The translations under genes and the position numbers were made by a program. Positions 7,750 to 15,373 of a DNA stretch of 26,676 nucleotides are shown in pieces. Within the stretch, counting starts at the first letter, position 1. Every line of letters starts with the position of its first letter. Under the pieces are notes generated by a model that searched no databases, had not been told where the DNA came from, and worked only from the letters and a program-made list of their open reading frames with translations. Origin of the DNA: Verrucomicrobiales bacterium (GTDB lineage Bacteria; Verrucomicrobiota; Verrucomicrobiia; Verrucomicrobiales; DEV007); contig JAKISY010000066.1 of NCBI GenBank assembly GCA_021648365.1, positions 1-26,676 of the forward strand, in the 5' to 3' direction.

Positions 7750-10562
7750 TTCCCCCCACCCAGTTGCTGATAATACTTTCTCACTAAATCCCTGTATTGC
7801 GAAGGAACCGGATCGCGATCAATCGGTGCCAAAGGATTCTTTTGATCCATTCTGGCTAAATGCTCACTCACCCGATCACGCAACTCCACCAGAGGCGCGA
7901 TGATCTTTTGATCGATCTCGCTGATCTGTGGAGAGATATTATTTCGCTGGTGCTCTATCCTCATCGCCCGAGCATTATCCAAGACCTTAGCCACTTGATT
8001 GCGCAACTTCGCATCATCGAGAGTCTGCTCGACATCACGCAAACGATCCGTCCACTTTCCGTAATCCCCTCCCGCCAAAGGACCTTTGCCAGACTTCTCC
8101 CGTGCTCCTAATCCTTCAAAAAACAGCGGCGCAGAGGACGCTTCTCCACTCCCCGTTTTCTTCCCTTGCCCACCACCGCTCGCCCTTTTGTTATTTGCCT
8201 TCCCCGCCGTCTTAGTTCCAACATTCTTTCCACTAGTAGAGTGCTCTTTCGAGCTGCTCAGTCTTCCATTTTCTCTCGCCGTTGCCTGATCACTTTTTTT
8301 CTCAGCCGCCCCAGCCAGCGTATTTTTTTCTTTCTCCACCTCGCGCAACAGATCATCCAACTCCGCCCTCGCCATGCGCAAGGCATCCCCCTCATTGCCA
8401 AGAACCTTGCTGGCGGCTTTCTCTACATTTTTTTTCAACTCATCTATACCGCGCGCCGCGCGACCTTCCGCTTCTTGAGCCAGATCCGCCCTCCCCATAC
8501 GGATTAATTCATTCGCCTCCTTCAAAGCCTTTTCCACCCCCTGAGTCTGCGCCTTGCGCACCCCCTCATACAAAGCCGTCGAAAGCAGCGACTCCGAACC
8601 CTCAGCCGCTTCACTGATTTCACGCATCTTCTGCAACAAATCCGCAACCTTCTTACCTTGCTCACCCAATTCGCGACCCCGTTGAAGATTTTTCAACAAC
8701 TGCTCCTGATTGCGAAAAGGATCCGCTCCCTCACTTTTCTCACCAGCTGATTTTTCCAACTTCTCACCCAGCTTCTTTTGCTGCTCAGCCAAATCTCTAA
8801 CCCGCTCACGAATCGCCCGCATCTCTTCATTGAAACGTTGCGACGTCTTTTTAACAAAATCCTTTTTCATCTCGTTCAACTCCCGCTGCGCACGAGTCGC
8901 CGAGTTGGCGGCAGCTGCTAGCTTCTCATCGGCGAGTTGCTGCGAGGCTTCACGCACTTTTTCACGCGTCTGCTCCAGCTTCTTTCTAGCCTCCGCCATA
9001 TCAGCTCGATTCTCTGGTCGCTCCATCCTCTCGGTCACATCATCCAGATCTCGCAGCAATTGCTGCTGTTGCTGCTGCAAACGTTTCAACTGTTTTTTCA
9101 GTTCACGTTTTTTAGTATCCGAGTTAGCCGCTGCCAACTCACTTTCCAACTGCTTGATTTTTTTCGCCAAAGCCTCTTGCCTGCGCGCCAACTCCTTCAA
9201 ACGACTCAACACCGCCAAGTTTTCTTTCTGCTTAGATGATTGAGCCGGCTGATCCTTAGCTTCACTCGCTTTTTCATAACGTTTATCCTGCTGCTTCAAC
9301 TCCAACTGCATCAGTTGAGAGCGCATCTTCTGCTTGCCCCCTCCAGGCTTCTTATTTTTCGAACGACTCACCTGATGCTCCCTACTTTGAGCCAATAACA
9401 AATCTTCATACGCTTGACGACTGCTCTTCATCGGCCTATCCAAATCGCCCCCCTGTTGAGACTGCTGCACCCCTTGCCACAACAACACAGCCTGTAGCAT
9501 CTTTGCCTTCGCACTTTCCAAATAAGATCGAATCTTCGCATCCTCGACCTTCTCCAACACCGCATCCACCCTCTCCGTCACGATCTCTTGCGAATCCTTC
9601 ACCACCTGCACATCGATGCCCAACTCTTCGAGCAGCTCCCCAGCACTCGCTCGACGCACCACCTTCCAGGTGGCATTGATCACCTCTTTCTGCAAGTCCA
9701 CTAACTTATCAGACTCACCCTGCTGCGGAGGTTTATTACCGCCCATCGCCTGCGCCTCGCGAAAGATATCTTCAAAATGACGCACTTCAGCAAAAAACAA
9801 ATCACTCATCACCCGCCGCACCTTGCCCTGCGCATCATGATCCTCTGCCCATAGATAATAAGAAATCAAATCCCTCGGTTTCAGCCCCAAGGACTCTATC
9901 TCCAATAAAGTTTTGAGCTGATGTTTTTCCTCCCCCGCCAACACCTCCTTACTCAAAGCCACCCGCTTTTCCTCATCCCCCATCTCAAACACCACGCCAC
10001 TCGCGATCACCCCCAAGTCATCCCACACCCGCGCCTCCACCGCCAACTCCTGCACCGCCGAAACCACCAAGTCCCGCTTAGGAAACACCCATTCTATCTG
10101 AGGAGGCTCATTCTTTTTCACATTCACCTTCACCCACGGCGGCTGTTTGTTCACCCGATCATCGGCATCCACCAGATGCACCCGGTAGCGCTGACTCTTA
10201 GTCGGCAGCATCGAGCCCTGCAAAATACTCGCATCCTCTTTTAGTGGCAAAAGTGGAATCAGCGTCTCATCCTCACCATACAATTCCGCAGCCACCACCG
10301 GCTTATTGACCTGCAACCTAAACTCCAAACGCGCCCCTTCCAGCACACTCAACTTACGCACATCGCGCAACTCTCTTTTCTGCAAGCCCGCGTAATCAGG
10401 CGGCGTGACCTCGACATCCACCCGCTGCAACTCAGGGTGACTATAAACCGTGACTTGATACTCCTCCGAGCGCCCACCCTCAAACTCAATTCGATAACTC
10501 ACATCCTCATCCACACTCGCAATCAGTCCCGAAAACTCCCCATCCTGTAAACCTTGTCGCAT
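7746..10562 (-). CDS. DUF4175-like protein, distal part after an in-frame amber codon
   Basis: A 938-residue open frame, the C-terminal 80% of a DUF4175-like coiled-coil envelope protein. Residues 1-110 are beta-sandwich segments (V-E-V-T-P-P-D-Y-A-G-L is a typical repeat of these proteins). About 290-720 is a long, highly charged coiled coil including a Gln-rich run encoded at 9058-9080. About 750-810 is a low-complexity Lys/Gly/Ser linker, and a short helical domain ends the protein. It has no signal peptide or membrane segment of its own: those are in the frame at 10605-11279, in the same reading frame, with only one TAG (10605-10607) and 14 sense codons between. A G-rich GGGAGGAGGG (complement of 10578-10587) lies 15 nt before this ATG, too far for efficient re-initiation. 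The simplest reading is one 1177-codon gene (7746-11279) with a nonsense codon. Confidence 0.85.
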   Translation of the reverse strand: MRQGLQDGEFSGLIASVDEDVSYRIEFEGGRSEEYQVTVYSHPELQRVDVEVTPPDYAGLQKRELRDVRKLSVLEGARLEFRLQVNKPVVAAELYGEDETLIPLLPLKEDASILQGSMLPTKSQRYRVHLVDADDRVNKQPPWVKVNVKKNEPPQIEWVFPKRDLVVSAVQELAVEARVWDDLGVIASGVVFEMGDEEKRVALSKEVLAGEEKHQLKTLLEIESLGLKPRDLISYYLWAEDHDAQGKVRRVMSDLFFAEVRHFEDIFREAQAMGGNKPPQQGESDKLVDLQKEVINATWKVVRRASAGELLEELGIDVQVVKDSQEIVTERVDAVLEKVEDAKIRSYLESAKAKMLQAVLLWQGVQQSQQGGDLDRPMKSSRQAYEDLLLAQSREHQVSRSKNKKPGGGKQKMRSQLMQLELKQQDKRYEKASEAKDQPAQSSKQKENLAVLSRLKELARRQEALAKKIKQLESELAAANSDTKKRELKKQLKRLQQQQQQLLRDLDDVTERMERPENRADMAEARKKLEQTREKVREASQQLADEKLAAAANSATRAQRELNEMKKDFVKKTSQRFNEEMRAIRERVRDLAEQQKKLGEKLEKSAGEKSEGADPFRNQEQLLKNLQRGRELGEQGKKVADLLQKMREISEAAEGSESLLSTALYEGVRKAQTQGVEKALKEANELIRMGRADLAQEAEGRAARGIDELKKNVEKAASKVLGNEGDALRMARAELDDLLREVEKEKNTLAGAAEKKSDQATARENGRLSSSKEHSTSGKNVGTKTAGKANNKRASGGGQGKKTGSGEASSAPLFFEGLGAREKSGKGPLAGGDYGKWTDRLRDVEQTLDDAKLRNQVAKVLDNARAMRIEHQRNNISPQISEIDQKIIAPLVELRDRVSEHLARMDQKNPLAPIDRDPVPSQYRDLVRKYYQQLGGGK

Positions 10563-10604
10563 CTTGATCCGAGCATGCCCTCCTCCCTTTTTGTCCCCAG
10601 CTTG

Positions 10605-11279
10605 CTAAGAGCTCAAGACCAATTCCGCCTCAGCTGGGATGTTATTAACAAAGTTTGCCTCCACCATCAAACGCGCGCGCCGCTCCACCTCCACATCCCC
10701 CGGCACCACACTCACATCGAACACAGCCACGCCTGTTCCCGCCACCTCACCCGACTCTACGGGCGTCACTTGCACTTTGGCCAAATGGAACAACAAAGCC
10801 AGCATCACGACCAATACATTCACCAAGGCAAAGCCCCTCACCCACGCCGCCATCAACAAGCGACGTCGATCAATGTTTTGCCAATCACCATGTTCCAACG
10901 CGTGATCCACCGCCTGTTCGATCACCTGCTGCTGCAAAAAGCTCAACTCACCATTCTTTCCTGGCTGCTGCTCTACCGCCGTCACCAACAGCTGTTGCAA
11001 GTCGGGAAATTCCCCCTCGATCCGATCTGCCAATCTCTTAATATCAAAAGCTTGCCGTTTTTTCCAAAACGCCGCCATTCCCGCTGCTAAAACCATCAAC
11101 AGCAAGTTCAGCAAAATCACCCAACTAGCCAACCACTGCCCCTGCGCAGCCAACCAAAGCATCAGCACCCCGCCACCCGCCCCCACCAACAGTAGCGCCG
11201 TCACCAACCAGCGCACAAAGATCCGATCCTCCGCCTCTTTCAGCGGCTGCAATTTCCTCTGCAGACTATCTCCGATCAT
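10605..11279 (-). CDS. DUF4175-like protein, membrane-anchored N-terminal part (ends at amber)
   Basis: A 224-residue frame that ends at the TAG at 10605-10607. It contains three membrane helices (about 24-43, 50-71 and 145-167), a cytoplasmic-looking helical stretch between the second and third, and the beginning of a periplasmic Ig-like domain (V-S-V-V-P-G-D-V-E-V-E near 190, then P-A-E-A-E-L). That Ig-like domain is completed only beyond the stop codon in the same frame (Q-A-G-D-K, then G-E-F-S-G-L-I). The two pieces together match the order expected for DUF4175-like proteins of BatA clusters. It starts 30 bp after the BatA-like stop codon. A base error, a real pseudogene, or amber read-through would all explain it. 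Confidence 0.82.
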   Translation of the reverse strand: MIGDSLQRKLQPLKEAEDRIFVRWLVTALLLVGAGGGVLMLWLAAQGQWLASWVILLNLLLMVLAAGMAAFWKKRQAFDIKRLADRIEGEFPDLQQLLVTAVEQQPGKNGELSFLQQQVIEQAVDHALEHGDWQNIDRRRLLMAAWVRGFALVNVLVVMLALLFHLAKVQVTPVESGEVAGTGVAVFDVSVVPGDVEVERRARLMVEANFVNNIPAEAELVLSS

Positions 11280-11309
11280 AACTCAAACTGTAGCACAAAT
11301 TTACCATTC

Positions 11310-13478
11310 CTAATTCATAATTTCCTTTCCCCTCCCCACCCGTCCCGCCACCCACGATTCCAAACACAACACCACTAACACCGATAACAAAACCCACTTC
11401 CAAAGCTTTTGGCTCTGCTCAGTTTCCTCTAAACCCATTCGATAGCTCGAAAGAGCCTGCTGCTCCGCCGCGAGATTTTGATCACTGCTCGATCCCTTAG
11501 CGCTTAGCACAATCCCAAAATCAGCCAAGCTATCGGGATCAAAAACATCCACCCGGCTTTCTGATGGAGATAAATTCACCGCATATGTTCTCTTCGCATC
11601 TTGCTGCCCATCCCCTTCACTCACCACCTCATAAAAACCTGGACGATCCGTATCACTGAACATCTTTTGATCTGTCTCCAATTTGATCAGTTCAGCCTCT
11701 CCAGGCCTTTTCACCGCCTTAGCTCCCATCACCGGCAGATCACCGCCCACATAGATCGGCTTAGATTTTTGGGCAGAAAATCCTGCCGTATTTAGAATCG
11801 AGTATATCAACGGCACAAATTTCGAAGACAAAGCCAACTGACTCTCCTGCGGCTGCCAACCTGACATCATCAAATACACATGACCCTGCCCCTGTTTCAC
11901 GTCCACCCACGCAGGACTGCCATCATCATAGTTTGCCATCACCGTTACATGATCCGCCAAACCTTTCACCCGTTTCATACTCAATACCCGATGTTTCCAA
12001 AAATGAATCTTACTGAAATCACGAACCTTCGCCTCAGCAAACGGTCGCAGCACCGGGTGAGAAAAATCCATATCCGTCAACATCGCATAATCATCCTCCC
12101 CCACCTCAGTCAGCCCCACTCCCTGCAAACCCGTCAAAGCTTCCAGCTCCACCGCAGCAAGATCCGCCGCCACCACACAAATCACCACTCCCCCCGTTTG
12201 TCCGGCAAAAGACGCCAACTCTTCTCCCAAACCAACATCCCATCGCCCCGTCACCACCACCACATCAAAATTCTTGAGCTGATTCACCGATCCGATCTGC
12301 CCACTCTCACGAACTTCAAGTTGCGGATCAATCGCTGCCGTCTTCCTCAGCGCCCTGCTCAAATAAAACAAAGCCGAACCCGCCTGCTCCGCTCCCGCCT
12401 GACTCGCCTGATCAGCCAAATATAAAATCTTCAGCTCCCGTGCTTGAGTCGCCGCAACGTAGTTCACATTATCAAATTCAAATCCGTCGCCGCTGATCTG
12501 CAAAATCCCCCCGACTGCTGAATGCTCCCGTGGCGGAGCCATCACTACTCGCGTGCCACCCGGCGGCACATTGCCACTCACCACAGCAGCAGATGGCGAC
12601 TCGCCCTGCCATCTTAAAGTGTATTTCTCAGCCTGCCCCTGATGAGAATTGGATACCCTCACCCGCAACGATCGTGCAGAGTTTTTTTTAACCGACCGTT
12701 TGGATTCCGGCAATCCCTCATCTTCCTTCTGCGCAAGCCATATAGAAAAATTTGAATCCATGGCAGCTTCCACCGGCACATTTTTCAACACCACCCCCTC
12801 CGGCCAAGCAAACTGATTCAACGCCCCCCGATCACTTCCTTGCTGAAAATCGCTGAGCAATACCACCTCCATCTTACCAAAATCCCTAAGCGAATCGCCG
12901 CCCAATGCCCCGCCCTCCGTCAAATATCCAGCCGCAGCCACCAATGCCTCTCCCAAAACCGTTTTTTCCCAAGTCAACTCCGCCCGCTCCAGAGCAGCTC
13001 TCAGCAAATCCGCGCGCTCAGTCAACGGTGCTTGCCGCCATTGCGCAAAAGGCAACAGTAGCGAAGTTCCTTCATCAAACACCATCAACGCCACCTCATC
13101 TTCAGCCTCCAACCCCTCCACCTCCTGAAGTAATTTCGCCTTAGCCTGATCCCATAAATCTGCCCGCCTCATTGACGCGCTCTGATCCAACAGCAACAGC
13201 ACACGCTTACCTCGCAGGACTTCACCTGATACATTCTTTTGCGGAAAAAACGGCCGCGCAAACATCAAAATCAACAACAGCAAAGCCAAACAGCGTAACA
13301 GTAATAACAGCCACTTCTCCAACTTCGTGCGACGAGTCAATCGCTGAGGACTTTCCTCCAAAAACATCAGTGACGAAAAGACCGTGCGATGTTTCGGCAC
13401 ACGCTTCCTCAAATGCAACAACAGTGGCACCACCATCGCCAGCGCACCGAGAAAATAAATGGGGTAAAGGAACGACAT
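11310..13478 (-). CDS. BatA-like protein (aerotolerance N-terminal and VWA domain)
   Basis: A 722-residue membrane protein. Residues 1-80 are the BatA/aerotolerance N-terminal domain: helix F-L-Y-P-I-Y-F-L-G-A-L-A, basic H-L-R-K-R, F-S-S-L-M-F-L, then a second helix (about 56-76) with R-P-F-F. A VWA domain follows with the metal-site motif D98-Q-S100-A-S102. The rest is periplasmic and beta-rich, with a Rossmann-like region near 345-450. The last helix is near the C terminus (L-W-K-W-V, about 695-715). VWA proteins of this type are thought to assemble with DUF58 and MoxR proteins in stress or envelope functions. The name aerotolerance comes from Bacteroides and does not prove function here. 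It lies 137 bp after the DUF58 gene and 30 bp before the DUF4175-like gene. Confidence 0.9.
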   Translation of the reverse strand: MSFLYPIYFLGALAMVVPLLLHLRKRVPKHRTVFSSLMFLEESPQRLTRRTKLEKWLLLLLRCLALLLLILMFARPFFPQKNVSGEVLRGKRVLLLLDQSASMRRADLWDQAKAKLLQEVEGLEAEDEVALMVFDEGTSLLLPFAQWRQAPLTERADLLRAALERAELTWEKTVLGEALVAAAGYLTEGGALGGDSLRDFGKMEVVLLSDFQQGSDRGALNQFAWPEGVVLKNVPVEAAMDSNFSIWLAQKEDEGLPESKRSVKKNSARSLRVRVSNSHQGQAEKYTLRWQGESPSAAVVSGNVPPGGTRVVMAPPREHSAVGGILQISGDGFEFDNVNYVAATQARELKILYLADQASQAGAEQAGSALFYLSRALRKTAAIDPQLEVRESGQIGSVNQLKNFDVVVVTGRWDVGLGEELASFAGQTGGVVICVVAADLAAVELEALTGLQGVGLTEVGEDDYAMLTDMDFSHPVLRPFAEAKVRDFSKIHFWKHRVLSMKRVKGLADHVTVMANYDDGSPAWVDVKQGQGHVYLMMSGWQPQESQLALSSKFVPLIYSILNTAGFSAQKSKPIYVGGDLPVMGAKAVKRPGEAELIKLETDQKMFSDTDRPGFYEVVSEGDGQQDAKRTYAVNLSPSESRVDVFDPDSLADFGIVLSAKGSSSDQNLAAEQQALSSYRMGLEETEQSQKLWKWVLLSVLVVLCLESWVAGRVGRGKEIMN

Positions 13479-13552
13479 GAAAAATTATTTTAGCCCGGGT
13501 TTTAATGAAATGCTATTTTCCTACTAATCCTCCCACTATTTATCTTTCCGAC

Positions 13553-13580
13553 CTCTGTGTTTCTCTGTGCACTCTGTGGT
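13553..13580 (+). repeat. Three-unit phrase repeat (10-9-9 nt), copy 1
   Basis: Three near-identical units beginning CTCTGTG follow one another with lengths 10, 9 and 9 nt, then GAAAA. It fills part of the 137-bp gap between the DUF58 and BatA-like genes. Two other copies with different core words but the same spacing are at 19263-19290 and 19946-19973. Confidence 0.6.
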
Positions 13581-13615
13581 GAAAATGATCTGTCTGCACT
13601 TGCTAAACGCCCCAG

Positions 13616-14581
13616 CTATAGAGCTGAATTCCTCCTCCTGACATTCTTGCCTGCACCCTTTTCTCGCATCGACACAAAATCAAACAGCACTTGATCCAGC
13701 GGCTCGTCAGTGGCCACCAATCGATAATCAATACCATTGCGCTCACAAGTTCCCTTCACCGCATCCAGATGCGCCTGCAATTTTTTCAAATAAGACTCGC
13801 GCGCCAAGTTCGGGTCGATGAAAACATCGTTACCACTTTCCACATCACAGAAATGAGACGCTCTCTCAAATCCAAACTCCAACTCACTGCGATCCAGCAC
13901 CTGCCACACCACCAGATCGTGCCCCGCTGCCGCCAGATAAGCCAAGTGCAACTCCAAGTCCTCAATCGGAGCCAATAGATCCGAAATCAACATCATCAAC
14001 CCGCGCTTGCGCACCAAGTCCGCCACCTTTTTCAGCGGCCCTATCAGATCCGTCCCCACACCGTCCTGATCCCGACTCAACTCCAATTGCCCCAACAACC
14101 TGTGCAGTTGGCCCGGCCGATTACGAGCAGGCACAAAATGATCCAAATGCTCATCAAAGGTCACCAAACCCACCGCATCCCCCTGAGCCAATAAAAAATA
14201 CGCCAAAGTCGCCGCCAAAGTGTTCGCATACTCGCTTTTAGAATGAGTCGCCTCTGAGCCGCCCCCCGCATACGACATCGAGCGGCTTTGATCCACCAGC
14301 AAAAAACAACGCAAATTGGTTTCATCTTCAAACTTCTTGATATACACCCGATCAGATCGCGCCATCACCTTCCAATCAATGAATCGCGGGTCATCCCCCT
14401 GCACATATTGACGGTATTCGCTGAACTCCACACAAAAGCCATGATGCGGGCTGCGATGCAAACCCTTCCAAAAACCCTCCACCACCACCCGCGCACGCAA
14501 CTCCAAGGAGCGCACCTTCATCAAAGTCGCAGGATCGATCGATCCCTTCAGCGATTCAGATTTCCCATCCTCTTCTCTCAT
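13616..14581 (-). CDS. DUF58 domain protein
   Basis: A 321-residue soluble protein with the full DUF58 signature: G-x-H-R-S-P-H-H-G (41-49), E-F-S-E-Y-R-x-Y-x-x-G-D-D-P-R-F-I-D-W-K (52-71), A-R-S-D and E-D-E-T-N-L-R. A VWA-like segment follows, with L-V-D-Q-S-R-S-M (about 95-102) and, later, S-D-L near the usual Asp of the metal site. DUF58 proteins normally sit directly beside a MoxR AAA+ ATPase gene and precede BatA-like genes. Here the BatA-like gene follows as expected. Upstream there is no MoxR: the next feature is a tRNA gene on the other strand, 140 bp away. So this is the first gene of the train in the window, and its ATPase partner, if any, is elsewhere. Confidence 0.93.
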   Translation of the reverse strand: MREEDGKSESLKGSIDPATLMKVRSLELRARVVVEGFWKGLHRSPHHGFCVEFSEYRQYVQGDDPRFIDWKVMARSDRVYIKKFEDETNLRCFLLVDQSRSMSYAGGGSEATHSKSEYANTLAATLAYFLLAQGDAVGLVTFDEHLDHFVPARNRPGQLHRLLGQLELSRDQDGVGTDLIGPLKKVADLVRKRGLMMLISDLLAPIEDLELHLAYLAAAGHDLVVWQVLDRSELEFGFERASHFCDVESGNDVFIDPNLARESYLKKLQAHLDAVKGTCERNGIDYRLVATDEPLDQVLFDFVSMREKGAGKNVRRRNSAL

Positions 14582-14721
14582 TCAAATCACACCTTGCCCA
14601 AAGCCCCCTACAATTACAAGCTCAAACCCTAATAGCTAAAACGCTTGACGGCAGCGGTAAGCCATGTTTCATATAGCCACCGCAACTTCTTAGCCGAAGT
14701 TTGCGATTATTTGATGCGATT

Positions 14722-14809
14722 GGTGAGGTGACTGAGTGGCCGAAAGTACATCTTTGCTAAAGATGCGTACCCCAAAAGGGTACCGTGGGTTCGAATCCCA
14801 CCCTCACCG
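14722..14809 (+). tRNA. tRNA-Ser (anticodon GCU)
   Basis: A complete class II tRNA with an encoded CCA (14810-14812). The acceptor stem is GGTGAGG (14722-14728) with CCTCACC (14802-14808). The anticodon stem is CATCT/AGATG around the loop TTGCTAA, giving anticodon GCT at 14756-14758, which reads AGC and AGU codons. The long variable arm GTACCC/GGGTAC (14767-14783) confirms serine. The T arm is GTGGG/CCCAC. A possible promoter lies 50-75 bp upstream (TTGACG at 14645-14650 with TTCATA 17 bp later), which is weak. It is transcribed against the DUF58 gene and towards metH. Confidence 0.96.
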
Positions 14810-14873
14810 CCATCAATATAGAAGCTGATAAATGCGCAGCGCAGCTTTTATATTGATCCTGAGAGTTGGATGA
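14794..14873 (+). repeat. 80-bp direct repeat, copy A (contains tRNA-Ser 3' end)
   Basis: This copy begins inside the T arm of the tRNA and runs past its CCA. Just after the CCA it holds an inverted repeat (ATCAATATA at 14812-14820 with its complement at 14849-14857, plus AAGCTG/CAGCTT inside) that can fold into a hairpin and may serve as the tRNA terminator or processing signal. Copy B, 139 bp downstream, matches at 77 of 80 positions without gaps. Confidence 0.85.
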
Positions 14874-14932
14874 GAACACCGTTCGAGCCGTAGCGAGCCC
14901 GCGAGCGAAGACAGGCGGAATGAAATGAAGCC

Positions 14933-15012
14933 AATCCCACCCTCACCGCCATCAATATAGAAGCTGATAAAAGCGCAGCGCAGCTTTTGTATTGATCCCG
15001 AGAGTTGGATGA
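14933..15012 (+). repeat. 80-bp direct repeat, copy B (duplicated tRNA-Ser 3' end)
   Basis: It repeats 14794-14873 with three substitutions, including the last 19 nt of the tRNA with CCA and the following hairpin. It has no tRNA body. Duplicated tRNA 3' ends are classical attachment-site relics of integrating elements, but only 59 bp (14874-14932) lie between the copies, so a short tandem duplication is equally likely. The remainder of the gene-free stretch 15013-15373 shows only the palindrome at 15198-15253. Confidence 0.85.
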
Positions 15013-15197
15013 TCCCACAGGCGCGCATACGCGTCAGGCTAAGCAACTCCAAAGAGCGTTATCCAGCTTGTGAAATCGATGACGATAACAATCACCGCTT
15101 CGCTGACAACGAACGGTCTTCATGCGCCATTTACTTATAATCAAACAGTTACGAAGATTTTAGCGAGGTCATCGCCGTTTTTAGGGTAATGGACATT

Positions 15198-15253
15198 CAT
15201 CGCAACACTACATTAAAAGCGACGGCCGTCGCTTTTAATGTAGTGTTGCGATG
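15198..15253. terminator. Perfect 56-bp palindrome, probable bidirectional terminator
   Basis: Positions 15198-15225 are the exact reverse complement of 15226-15253 with no spacer. The central part reads A4-GCGACGG and its mirror ending in T4, which is the form of an intrinsic terminator usable from both strands. It lies between the plus-strand tRNA and the 3' end of minus-strand metH (121 bp past its stop), where convergent transcripts need to be separated. The arms extend about 12 bp beyond what a terminator requires (CATCGCAACACT), so another role is possible. Confidence 0.7.
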
Positions 15254-15373
15254 GATAAAAAAGGCATGGTTAACAACAGCGATGCACCAAAACGACCCAA
15301 TTCGATACTAAAATGGAGGGCTAGATCTGCCTCCGCCAAGCCCTGCCTATTACCCCACAAGGCATACCACCTT

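Noticed and set aside
8710..9243. 177-codon plus-strand frame
   Set aside because: Mirror image of the coiled-coil codons of the DUF4175-like gene; Ser/Phe/Cys-rich shadow composition.
14680..14705. Inverted repeat CGCAACTT / AAGTTTGCG ahead of the tRNA
   Set aside because: Short, with a bulge and no T tract; could be chance and no role can be supported.
14813..15052. 79-codon minus-strand frame over the tRNA-flanking repeats
   Set aside because: It is made of the two repeat copies (the same peptide phrase occurs twice) and has no family likeness.
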